A stretch of 64,000 nucleotides of DNA, taken from positions 108,923 to 172,922 of the forward strand of contig NW_003208392.1 of the NCBI RefSeq assembly GCF_000006405.1, given 5' to 3'. This stretch comes from Perkinsus marinus ATCC 50983. Lineage: Eukaryota; Perkinsozoa; Perkinsida; Perkinsidae. The position numbers were made by a program, and so were the translations under genes. Shown here one piece after another: positions 48,901 to 59,128 of the stretch; within the stretch, counting starts at the first letter, position 1; each line of letters begins with the position of its first letter. Below the pieces are notes generated by a model. That model saw nothing but the letters and a program-made list of their open reading frames with translations. It made no database searches and was not told where the DNA came from.

Positions 48901-51089
48901 CATCTCCATTAATGTGGCGCTAGAGGCAACCACTATCTTTCTAGGTGTTTCTCGAGGTCTGTGTATTGACCGGCATCTGAGCAGATGGTCTCAAACGGCT
49001 TCTAGACATCCCGCCGTGCCTGATCCTCGTGGAGGCTTCCTGGTACCTAGGATAGACTGTGATGCTGTTTTCGGGTACGCGAGGGTGGACGTCTAGTTGG
49101 AGGAGATTTCTTGTTAGCTCGTTCAGTCTGAATTCCCAGTCGCGTTACTTTTCCTTATGCGTAGAGTCTTCCTGCTGGTTGGTGAAGTGTTTGTTGTCAG
49201 ATTCTCGATTTACGTGGATGAGGATCTCCCGGCGAGATATGCCTACTTCCAGCTGGCCGTGCTTCATCATAATGCAGAGGGAATCCGGTGAGGTCATCGT
49301 CTGGTCCAACTGATATGTGTTCTTATGTGAAACCTAGAGGTTGGGAGATGAGCTTTAAAGGCAACGTGGGAAAATATGTACATGGTTAACTACATGTGTC
49401 GGTGACAGTATGAATATTCTGAGAAAATTTCAGGGATTTTTTATTGGTTTCTGCACACTTCTACCCGAATCCGTATGTAAACTCCTATAATTAGCGAGGA
49501 AACACCTGATCTCAGCTGAGGAAAATGAAGAGCGGACAAAGGCATGAATAGCGTCATCAACGCAAGGGGATGGACTACTGTCATTAACACCATTGTCAAC
49601 TTCTTCGTTACTGTACATACCAACGCAATTTTGTCGGTGATATTAGCAGACAAGACAATCTAATCAGTCCATTCAGGGACTTTACATTTGAATACTCTAA
49701 CTATTTCATGATGAATAAAGTAACGAATTATCAAGCTGGAATAATAGTCTAACGCTATCGACTGTTGCCTCTTGTGGTATGCGTCACTGGAATGCGTGAG
49801 TTTTGTTTGCTCCAGGCTGTTGCGCGTGCATACGCTGCGACTTTCTGTGTCCACAAGTGTCTCGGCGGCGTATCGATCACCAGATGTTGAAACGTTGATT
49901 AACCTCCTGGCGCGGCAAGCGGCTGAGGAGATGCTTGTTACGGGACAGCCTCCAAGGGTGAGTATATTACCTTACTAGTGCGTGGTCCGGCCGATTTAAT
50001 GAATGAAAATCATTTTGAGTACAGCTAAGGGTCGACTCACGCGTTACTCACTGATGCACTGCTCTAGGAGAAGCTGATCGGGCAGTGCACTGCGATATTG
50101 CATGGCTACAGGACCAGCTGTGCCTCCATGCCAACACAGAGAGGTCAGTGAATGAACAAGCCAAGATATTTGTTCCTTGCCTACGTCTTGACGTTCGCCC
50201 TTATTCGCAGATACACAGCTGTTATTACCAGAAACGTTGAAGTTGATGCCGCTCTACGTTGGAGGGTTACTCAAAGTACAGCATTCCGTCTGTGGTTCTA
50301 TCGAGTTCGTCCGATGCAGTTGCCGGCATTCCGCCCTGTCGCAGATGTGCCGATGGATGAGCGCTACGAGTGCCTCATGAGCCTTCTGGGTTATAGTGTG
50401 TCTCAGTCGACGTACAGAGTCTATCCTAGACTGTATAGTCTCCATGATATGCCCGTAGGGAGGTTACATGCCGATGTGGGAATGCCGAACTTCAGGACGT
50501 TTGTGGTACTCCTACAGAAGTGGAGGACAACGTACACCTTCCCACAACTATGGCTGCATCTGCTGAGCAAGTAGGCATTGTAGCGGAGAGGACTTTCCGT
50601 TGACAGATCGGTTAGATATCGTCGAGAGGGATCTACCTCATCGACAACGCTGAAGTTTTACGACTATACGTGGGCTCCGCAGTCATTGAAGAAACTCTTC
50701 ATGAGCTGTTTGGAGGGCGAGAGGTGAAAGATCTCAGTCATCCGGTAGCATCACTGGAGTAGTTTTGGCAATTTATTCATATCTCTGCAGATGGTCTCGC
50801 CCGAGACTAGCGACTTTGCATGCAAAGTCTGGTGTATTATTCAGCAAATCCGGAAGGATAAAGGATCTCATCCGTATTCATGGTTGCTCCTCTCTCATAG
50901 TATCGTCTGCACATCAGGTTTCAGCCAGTTCGGGTGGTCTTGCCCAATACTCGGGAGGAATCACGCTTGTTTGCAACTCTTAGTGAAGATAGAATTGGTG
51001 GCGAATTTAGCTATATAGATCTCCTTTGCCATGTAAGCTGTAGATCTATGGTGGAAGCGTATTGTGCATGCACATCTCATTCAGCGTAG
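45912..51089 (+). CDS. SEC24: COPII coat subunit Sec24
   Basis: C-terminal two-thirds of a COPII cargo adaptor are recognised block by block. The N-terminus is proline-rich (PGYAPAQAPPFGYVEP; GLPPPPVDAPVSFPKSADF). Then IPALQSAVNSSGVALGIIAQ and the zinc finger MRCPRCKS ... FQWIGGGEECICNFCNYVME. Trunk: ERPPGFCFVVD, SGMFHQIIASMRTLLPYMP, FDDVIHCYRLNSTDEAEEII, FSAVLRALRPSKTFIRA, TLCYLAANTGGNIHVYRSF, HFDIARAVTKAAAYGCVVQA. Beta-barrel and helical part: FYVDEDLPARYAYFQLAVLH, LLRVHTLRLSVSTSVSAAYR, SPDVETLINLLARQA, YRVYPRLYSLHDMP. Gelsolin-like: YLIDNAEVLRLYVGSAVIEE, and the end SRLFATLSEDRIGGEFSYID LLCHV. Stop at about 51087-51089, or slightly beyond if GTAAGC at 51028 is a donor. Many short introns; the one at 49288-49815 (528 nt) carries repeat copy c. 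The exact start is uncertain. Confidence 0.85.
49366..49526 (-). repeat. dispersed about-150-bp repeat, copy c, in Sec24 intron
   Basis: Reverse-complement orientation. On the plus strand it reads GGGAAAATATGTACATGG, GTCGGTGACAGTATGAATAT, AAACTCCTATAATTAGCGAG and CTGATCTCAGCTGAGGAAAA. The host intron runs 49288-49815 between exons encoding HHNAEGIR and LLRVHTLRL. Confidence 0.8.
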
Positions 51090-51883
51090 AAGCATCTCGC
51101 TCTCTTGTCGTGTTCTGTATCCACTTTTGTTGATCGTAGATACACCGGCAGGTCAATAGTTGGAGATGACGATTAAATTGTCCTCAGTACACTACATGTT
51201 TTACCATGACCGCCACAGTGCTATTCATAGTCTCGAGTGGAAGTCTGTCTTTGAGTTCAGTCCTTTGCATCGTCGAACTGGATACTTCTACATATACCAC
51301 ACACTTGTCATCTCATCGAGCAGGAGATTCGGCAGTGTTGTACGAGATAACTTTTTTATTCGACCATGGTCCACATTTTCTGAGAGTGTCGACTATGGTC
51401 GAGTAAGAGAAATGAACTTGACTCTCATACCGGATACATTCAATCTTCTCGGCTTCGGATTTCCACTGGAAATCCCAGAATACTGAAATTTTCAGGCATC
51501 CTGGCTCTATAGAAGTACATCAAGTCATGTAACGTAATGTTCAGTAACGACATCCCTCATCATTGTCTAGATGAAAGCAATAGACCTTCATTACATGACC
51601 AATCTGGTATCGAATAGATTCTAATAGGTGTGTTTGAAACTGTTTACAGGGGTTACCTCTGTTCACACAAACGCAGCGTTTTAATGAAGCAGTAACATGA
51701 TGCAGTGGGCAATCACACTAGTGCCGTCTGGGAACATAATTATAGAGCGCTTCACCGAAGTGTGCTATTTATGCTAGCACTTGCAACAGTGTGATTGGTA
51801 CATGGACGATGAGAGACCGCCTTGTGAACGATCGCGTAAACGCATATGTTCGAGTGCAAGCCCATTGAGTCTTTCTCAAAACG
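51090..51883. other. intergenic, no confident gene
   Basis: A 108-codon plus-strand frame at 51160-51486 (MEMTIKLSSVHYMFYHDRHS...) has no recognised domain and mixed composition; a chance frame is as likely as a gene. Confidence 0.4.
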
Positions 51884-53666
51884 ATGCCCTCTAATCACGT
51901 GACTTGCATAGATGACGTAGTTGCGAACTACGATAACATCATATTTGACTGCGATGGTGTCATCTGGCAAGGTGGGCATCTGATACCCGGAGTTGACAAG
52001 TGTTTGAAGGCTTTAAACGATGCTGGCAAGGAGGTACGCATTGTTCGAGGACTTACCACTGGCCGCTAGTGTTGGACTATATGTTTGGTTTCCTCAACTG
52101 AGCTCAGGAGTTTCCTCGCTATATTTACACACGACGTAATGTGAGAGACTTCCTCAGAATTTCCTTGTCCTTGTCAGCGTCTGTAGTATCATCATGTGCA
52201 TATTTTTCCACACTGCGAAACCCTCGGCACTACACGTTATTTTTGTTTCCCCCTTGTCAGAGTGCATTTATGACGAATACGAGCTCGAGGTCCCGAGCGG
52301 GCATGCGAGCAAAGTTCGGCGAAATGGGATTGGGTGAACTGTGCTCTGAGAAGATGATGTTTCCTTCTTGTTTTTACACAGCGAAGCTTATCCAGAGACG
52401 ACACCCTCACGCTAGACGTGTGTAATGAGAGTCTTCGTTCTCTCCAGTGCCAACAGTTTTTCAGCTCGAAGTTTTCAGTTATGTCATTGGAGGTGAAGGC
52501 ATAGTGGAAGAGCTCGAATCAGTAGGAATATCGTGTACCACAAATACCGGCCTTGCGTGTACCAACGGTTTTTCAACTCCTGTATAACACTCACGTCTAA
52601 TCAGGCGGTGAGCCTTTGGGTGAGGAGAGGTTCAGAATAATAGCAGAGGAGATGGCACGAGAACTGAATTCGAAGATCGATGGAATCGTTGTTGGTTGGG
52701 ACCTGGCGTTCTCATTCGAGAAAATCTGCAGGTGTATTATCTGCTAAACTGTTGACGGAGCTCTGACGTGTGCGTGCATACCATTGGTTTTGTGGTTTAG
52801 AGCTTCGCTGGCCTTCCAGATGGCTGGGGAGGAGTTCTTCTTCTACGCAACTAATGACGATTCGTTCGACAGGATGGGGCCTTGGAAGATCCCTGCTACT
52901 GTGAGTATTTTTCGAAAGAAGTTCTGTCGTCGTGTTGTGAGTCATAGATTGTTGGTCATCATCGTAGCTGCGATGAGGTAATCGTCCTGCAGATGTGCAT
53001 CTGTCGCCTGTTGCTCCATTGATGTTGTGTCGTGTGATTGGGTTTTGTAACGATGCTAAGATGCCATGAGCATCATAGCAATGCTATAAGCAGATAAAAT
53101 AGGCTTCTATATTATGTTATTGGATACATGCTACATAATGGCGTTGTTTTGTGCACCCCCTTTCCACGCTGTTGAGACTATCAGTCGGTTGCATTTCGTT
53201 ATCAAACTGATTTGGAGATTCTGTGTGAGACCGCTCTTTGGTAGGGTGTCATCTTGGCTTCAATCAATGCAGCGGCGAGGTTCAGCGATCGACAAGATGC
53301 CCAAGTCCTTGGAAAGCCCAATCCCGAATTTGTACGTATATCTAGTATCCGCTGCAACCGTTTCTGCAACGCCATAGCGACTACGTCCGCCAGGCCCATC
53401 AGGTTACCTTTGCTTACGATATAGTTACGATTTGTCATGACTGAGCTGGACTTCGAGCCATCCCGGACGTTGGTCGTTGGAGACAGGCTCGACACAGATA
53501 TCCTCATGGCCCAGCGTGCTGGTGTTGCCTCTTGCTTAGCTCTGTCGGGATGCTGCTCGAAAGCCGACCTGGAAACTAGTGAGAATGAACAAGTGATTTG
53601 TGGTATCACGCTCCGTTAGGTAGCGTGAAACCAGATTTCGTGATTGATAGTGTGGGGACTGCATGA
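51884..53666 (+). CDS. HAD-family phosphatase, phosphoglycolate-phosphatase/NagD type
   Basis: Cytosolic HAD IIA phosphatase that in relatives removes phosphate from 2-phosphoglycolate or similar damage products. Exon 1 (51884-52033) has the nucleophile motif NIIFDCDGVIWQGGHLIPG, with DCDG in place of the common DxDG. After a 227-nt intron carrying repeat copy d comes FMTNTSSRSRAGMRAKFGEM (motif II, TNTS). Then VIGGEGIVEELESVGI, DGIVVGWDLAFSFEKI, EFFFYATNDDSFDRM, the GKPNPEF lysine motif near 53300, and TLVVGDRLDTDILMAQRAGV (motif IV GDRLDTDI). The final exon gives SVKPDFVIDSVGTA with TGA at 53664-53666, matching the PDFxxDS ending of PGP proteins. All catalytic residues are present. The substrate is not certain. 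Confidence 0.88.
52079..52217 (+). repeat. dispersed about-150-bp repeat, copy d, in HAD phosphatase intron
   Basis: Reads TTTCCTCAACTGAGCTCAGG, AGTTTCCTCGCTATATTTAC, TTCCTCAGAATTTCCTTG and CATCATGTGCATATTTTTCC then ACACTGC. The host intron is 52034-52260, between GKE and SAFMTNTS. Confidence 0.8.
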
Positions 53667-53927
53667 CTGTTGTTTTCCTCTGCCGAAGAGTGTTTCAAGT
53701 GTGTTCCCCCGGTTGTGCTTTGTGCAGTCCTTTTGGTTGATAGAACTGTGTACTTTCGGCCTATCGAGACTCTTGCGGTCATAATACACATGAAATTTGC
53801 GATTGCATTCATGGGAGGAACGTCATGGTGAGGTGTCACTAATAAGCCTACTGGGATAGTTCTATCAGTGGGGAGCTTGATTCTGAGTTGCCGTTACGTT
53901 TCCTCATAGATATTACATTCAGTCGTT

Positions 53928-55032
53928 ATGGTCGAGATGAGCACTCAATCATCCTCGATAGAGGTGCCCCGTGGTGCTTCTACAGCTATCAGAGATATCC
54001 AACGAAGGTTCACTGAAACGGCCCCACCGGCAGCTTGCGGTCTCAGAGTCGCTCGAGCTGCCGGGCTCGTAGCTGAGACACTGCAGTGGAAGGGGGAAGG
54101 GTCGGAGCCGTTGAATGAGGGTGAGTCTTGTGTGTGATGTGTGTGTATTCTGGTATTCACGCCTACTTTTTCCAAATGTATGATTGGTTTAGAAATTTTT
54201 TTTACGTTCTACTAGTGGGTACTGAATAGATTCGTTTTCGGTCGGGCCTTGGAAACCTCCGATGCGGTTGAGTTGTTCATCTACAGTCGAATCTGAGAAG
54301 CTCAATGATCGACTACATGCACTCATACGACTAATACTCATCACTGCTAATTCTCTGTCCATTGACGTTGCCGAGGCGGCAGGGTTGAAAATGGCGAAAA
54401 ACAAGGCGAAGTATCCTGCGGGTGAGGGCTCTGGTTAGCGGTCATGCATTGCGGTTCGCAGTGCGCATCATTTCAGATATCGTGAAGGGCTCCTCGGCTA
54501 AATATAACGAGTATGAATCCTATACTCCGAGGAAGTGTAGAGTTGGGAGAGCCCACGATGTGGAGACACTCGGGCAGGTGGCTGAAGAAATGGCGGAGTT
54601 CGCCAAGGACCGCGACTGGCTCCAGTATCACACGCCGAGGTAACGAGGGGTTTTTTCTCCGTGTACATATAGTCATTATTTGGCGATCAGAAATCTCACG
54701 TTGGCCCTGTGTGGTGAGGTTGGAGAACTCTGCGAGTTACTCGTTGAACGGGATGGCAGCAGCAAATGCTCGAACAATGACCCTGTGGCCGAGGAGATAT
54801 CCGATTGTTTGTTGTGAGGCTCGGTATTGAAATGGAAGCTTAGCAAGAATTGTATTGTTCTCGTACATATACGTTGTCATCACCTGTGAACCGATTCCAC
54901 TCACCGCTCGAGCGTGTGAGCACCTCACAGGTCTCATATGACCAGCGCTTTGGAGCATGGAAGCCCGTTATCCAGAGTTCTCAGGTACGCTGTTCGCATT
55001 GTTACGATATGCGGTTTGAGCCTAGACCTTGA
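53928..55032 (+). CDS. two-domain dCTPase/MazG-like protein
   Basis: Related to dCTP pyrophosphatase 1 (MazG-like all-alpha NTP pyrophosphatases), which cleans abnormal dNTPs. Domain 1: STAIRDIQRRFTETAPPAAC, ARAAGLVAETLQWKGEG, and after introns LHALIRLILITANSLSIDVA, EAAGLKMAKNKAKYPA. A linker VKGSSAKYNEYESYTPRK leads directly into domain 2: LGQVAEEMAEFAKDRDWLQY HTPR, NLTLALCGEVGELCELL, DPVAEEISDCLL. Domain 2 keeps the metal-binding pattern (GEVGELCE ... EEISD). In domain 1 the same positions are AGLVAE and LHALIRL, so acidic residues are missing. The splice pattern after EEISDCLL is unclear; SMEARYPE near 54957 may be the end of the domain. The 3' end (given as 55032) is therefore approximate. 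Confidence 0.7.
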
Positions 55033-55609
55033 GAAGTTGCTCGCCTACCAATAATGAGGAGTTTGCATGTTTTCTGGCATTGTGTTGGACCACTTAGAGG
55101 GAATCGTTGGCAGCCGCATTGACTCGATTTGGAATTCTTGTGGAATTCATGTCTTCAGCACTGAATAGACCTATTTTACGATACACACGGGGTGATGGAG
55201 GTTAGCAGTTCTCAAACCTGGTGGTTACACACTATTCCCCAGGGAGATATCAGACAGACGGGATGCTAGATACTTGCCGCTGTCCAAAGGAGCCTCAATG
55301 TTGATTTGCAACTGTCCAATCTATCACACTGGCTGGTCAAAGCTTGCTCGGATCTCATACTCGCGGCGAGGGATAGTTGGCCAGACCAGCTCGGTCTTAC
55401 TCGATTGGATCAGCACTCGCCCTCCGCGGCGTTATCTTCGTCGTTGACACTAATGCTATTTCGCAGATCTGAGACTCGGGGAGACCTCGACATTGCTCCG
55501 ATTTTCAAGTGAAGTACACTACATAGACCATTCTGAATTCGAGCCATTTGTTACCGTGCAGTCTTGTACTCTGTCGCATATAGGTGCCTCAGTCGAGAAT
55601 ATCATGTAA
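55033..55609. other. no confident gene
   Basis: A plus-strand frame at 55306-55512 (LILAARDSWPDQLGLTRLDQ) may be the end of an unrecognised exon; otherwise nothing is seen before the tRNA-Ser. Confidence 0.35.
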
Positions 55610-55691
55610 GACACTTTGGCCGAGTGGTTAAGGCGGCGGCCTGCTAAGCCGTTGGGCTCTGCCCGCGAGGGTTCGAATCCCTCAGGTGTCG
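55610..55691 (+). tRNA. tRNA-Ser(GCT)
   Basis: Type II tRNA with acceptor GACACTT/AGGTGTC, D-arm GGCCGAGTGGTTAAGGC, anticodon loop CTGCTAA (anticodon GCT), long variable arm, T-arm GAGGG/CCCTC with TTCGAAT, discriminator G as usual for Ser. No encoded CCA. Confidence 0.94.
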
Positions 55692-56144
55692 TTTGCTCAC
55701 GCTGACTGTATCTGAACTTCACATGTTCTCTCATTTATTCAACGTATCTCTTCAGTTTCTCCGCTTGCATGTCTTCCTGTTTCAGTCTCCTGCTTATTCG
55801 GTAGCAGTCATCTGCTTCGTATTCTACGTAGGTCAAGAGGCTTCAATATCATACGCGAGAATTCCGCTTACAGTAGGAGACCGCCTCGACCAAACCTACT
55901 ACGAAGCAGACCTGATCGTGAAAACATCACTATGACACGACGTAGCATCATCCCTAATGACCACTGACTACTGTTGGAGTGAAGTACAAGTTGCACTCCA
56001 CTCCAACAACGAAATTGTCATTTGGTTGGACTCCTGTCCTCCGATAAGCCTGTACTGCACAACGCGAGGCTTACACGGTCCCTCATCTGTGTGATTCGCA
56101 TGGTGTGAGTATCCTAGATAAGCGTTCTACCGGGAGTCTCTTCA

Positions 56145-58312
56145 GTGGATACTTTTAATCGCATGACATCTAAATGGCTTGAGGTTCTGCTTCCCATTGC
56201 ATTCTTGGCTGCTCGGATCGTTGCCAATATCGTCCAGCCACTCGAGCGGGTCGGAGAGCGCCTGGGAGTCCGGATGAAGATTGGAAATCCGGCTCAGGAA
56301 ATGTTACTACTCGTAGACAGCATGGGCTCGGATACTGTCGTGGTAGTAGGGCCCATGGGTCTTTTTGTCATTGTTGCTCTAAAATACAATAGCCGGAGAA
56401 TACTTCCGGATTTTCCAACGATGCTCTCCCCTTGGATTCAGGTCTCGTGTGGGTCTAAAGGCCGACAGGGCGCATGTTACAGAATCGATGCGAGCGATAC
56501 TGTGGAGCCATGCAGGAACCCGGCAGAATGTTATGCTGACATACCGAACTTTGGCGATTTCTACGATTGTCAACCTAGCAGGGAAATGGACTGGCGTAAG
56601 GCCCGAAGTAATATGACGGTGGTGGAAATATGCGTCGACTGAGTACCGACGTACGACCGCTGAGGCACTTGGGACACCACAGAGAACTCTTAGTAAACGG
56701 TGCACTGTTCCTTCGTCTCGTTTGAGTCGGAATAGAATGGCAACAGTCTCCACTGTACGTGGCCCTGTAATTCTGTATCGATCAGAAACGGTTCATTACA
56801 TCAATCTCGACGGCCCACGTTACTTCAAGTATGAGGGAATCGAGGTAGGCCATAGGCAATTGGAATAACCCCCAATTTTTCGCTTGGAGGCGACCCTCAG
56901 GTCAAGGAGCTGGCATCTATCAGTTCGAGCAATAAGAGCGCTTCTATACCACTCCGAGTGGCTCTGGATGGCACTGAGGGACTCAGTCGTGGTGTACTAT
57001 AATGGGGACGGCATTCTGGGGCGAAGCAATGCTTCTGTCATCCACCAATATCAATTCCCATGGATCTTTCTCCTCTCCTCAAGGTATCAGTCAATGAGGA
57101 TGTGGCTGGCGTGCTAGGGCTCGCAAGTAATAGTAGTCTCATATACACGGCTATGGATAGAGAGACTGCTATCAGAAACTGCCTTCACTTGCCGGAACGA
57201 TTCCACCGTCGCTGACTTCTGCAGTCCTAAAGCTCCTCTGGCGGGAGTCACTCTCGACTTGTCCCAGTCGCGACTGATTCTGTGGGAGAAAGGAGCCCCG
57301 ATAGCAAGTGTCTGGAGCGAGGGACTTCAAGACTCGGGTCCGCGACTTCCACGCTACCCTGGCTTCATGGTGTATGCTGTTCGCCTTGGTGGAGCGCCTG
57401 TGAACCTGTCTCAGTTACCACCCGACCATGTGCAACTTCGGGATGCTTACACCGGACATTAGCTCGAATTGGTTAGCTGTTGCAAGTAAGTGGTTGTGGT
57501 GAGGCTTTGAAGCCTCAAGAACGCCCGCCATGGGCACTGCAGGTACTTTGCATGAATGTTTGATCGTTCCCTCTGCTCTACTAGAAGCTCTCCTTGGGTG
57601 GGCGTCAAACCTTCACTGTAGCAGCAATCGGACCTGCACAGCGGATGGCCCATTGCCGACGCTGAGCTTTCGGTTGGCAGAGGATCCGTAGGAAGTCCTC
57701 CTGGCAAGGCATGTGATAAAGGCGCTCAGGTCTTCACCATCCTTCCATCTTCCTCTGGACGCATTACTTATGGAGGATAAGAAGAAAGTTTGCCTACAAA
57801 GCTTCAGCTCACCAGTGACCGGCGAGTTCACCAGCACGCCCATCATACTGGGAATGCGAGCACTGCGTGCTACGTTCGCCAACATAACCTGGGTTGGTAA
57901 CGAAGTGGCGCTTGAAAGGTTGAGACCATCGAATGAGGCCGCCGCTAGTGCTCAGTTCGGATGCGCTCTGTTGCCCGTTTGCGTAGGGCAGCAACGGTAC
58001 TGTACGACGACGAACTTCAAATCCATATGCCTGGACGTCAGTTACGACTCCCGGACTAACACGTGCGTCGATCCTGTGTGTTCTGCGTATGCTCTGATGG
58101 CCGTTGACGAAGAGAGCAAAACATGCGTGTGGTCCATCTGGGGTAGTATTAGTTCTCATGGGTTCGACTCTGTATACTCGTGTCTTGTGTCAGTACCCTA
58201 CGTCTTCGGTATGCTAGTAGTGCTTCTGTCCGCTGGAGACATTCTTTCCCAGCGGTTATACCGGATATGTGTTCGTCTAGCTGCTCAGAAATCGCAGAGC
58301 TCACGTAGTTGA
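56145..58312 (+). CDS. membrane-anchored A1 aspartic-protease-like protein
   Basis: The N-terminal signal anchor is WLEVLLPIAFLAARIVANIV. The pepsin-like fold is recognisable: VRMKIGNPAQEMLLLVDS followed by MGSDTVVVV (first active-site region), a Cys-rich loop with RNPAECYADIPNFGDFYDC, and VAGVLGLASNSSLIYTAM. Next are SQSRLILWEKGAPIASVW and FMVYAVRLGGAPVNLSQL. After another intron the C-terminal lobe reads LPTLSFRLAEDPYEVLL, STPIILGMRALRATFANITW and VGNEVALERL. The tail is Cys-rich (CVDPVCSAYALM) with a membrane helix VFGMLVVLLSAG and a basic end, stop TGA at 58310-58312. The first site has an extra Met between DS and GS, and the second reads PDISSNWLAVA where DTGT/DSGT is expected, so activity is doubtful. 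Several introns; boundaries are approximate. Confidence 0.65.
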
Positions 58313-58574
58313 CTGTAATATTCTAACACCTGCTTCCGGAGGTATCACTTACCGTTTGTTGTGTCAAGTGTTGAGCGTATGTGATTCTGATGGACCTTAT
58401 TCTCACGGGAAAATAGGAGGTTCATGGTTGCGCAATAGTGCACGCCCCGGGGACAGTACTCAATCTTGAGCCTATCTAGAGTAGAATAAGCCTGTGAGGC
58501 CTCAGAAACGACAAGTTCTTGATCAAGCACAAGGTACAAACGACATGACGCACCGTCCAGTTTTTAAATAGAAC
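58313..58574. other. intergenic spacer
   Basis: Short stretch before the tRNA-Arg with no gene visible. Confidence 0.5.
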
Positions 58575-58648
58575 TACTCCGGGCGGGACTTGAACCCGCA
58601 ACCTTTGGATTAGAAGTCCAACGCTCTATCCAATTGAGCCACCGGAGC
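58575..58648 (-). tRNA. tRNA-Arg(TCT)
   Basis: Acceptor GCTCCGG/CCGGAGT, D-arm GGCTCAATTGGATAGAGC, anticodon stem TTGGA/TCCAA around CTTCTAA (anticodon TCT), T-arm GCGGG/CCCGC with TTCAAGT, discriminator A. No encoded CCA. Confidence 0.94.
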
Positions 58649-59128
58649 TGTATATTAGGTAGAGGCAACTCCGAGTTACTGTATTAATTGTGATGAGGAT
58701 AAGCGCTCCTTCATCCAGACCAGTCGCAGAGAATGTGGAGTTCTCCAAGAAACGCCAATTGATCGGCTGAAACCGTCGTTGTTCAATGTTCCGATGAATT
58801 TCCGAGTCTACATTGAAAATATTCCCCAGACGCATTATCTCGTTTTCTCTCTCTCATGACACAGTTTAGGCCCTAAACTTCAGGGTTTGAAAAGTTGGCA
58901 GTCTATTTGGGGGAGTCTGCTTCAGCACGATCATTTTGGGTTAATTACCATAGTCGTAGTTTCATCCCTAAGGAGCTGGTTGTACCACGCCACTTCTCAT
59001 CCGCCAACGTCACACTACTACCCTGGTCCAGGTGTGAGCTTGATAGATCGATCGTATGCTTTTGTGAAAGCTGAATTTCTATGAGCACTGTAGTGGGGTT
59101 TTCGACTCTTTGCCTGGCTCGAGTAACG
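58649..59128. other. intergenic region upstream of FGAM synthase
   Basis: No gene is supported. An in-frame ATG at 59081 would add 16 residues to FGAM synthase (MSTVVGFSTLCLARV...). Confidence 0.45.

Noticed and set aside
54931-54945. A 15-nt intron (GTCTCATATGACCAG) in the dCTPase-like gene that would skip a TGA
   Set aside because: Several ordinary introns could end near here, and homology around SMEARYPE is too weak to choose. The donor is also unlike those of the other introns.
55519-55734. 71-codon minus frame with TPEGFEPSRAEP
   Set aside because: It is the reverse translation of the tRNA-Ser gene; peptides of this kind are common false gene calls over tRNAs.
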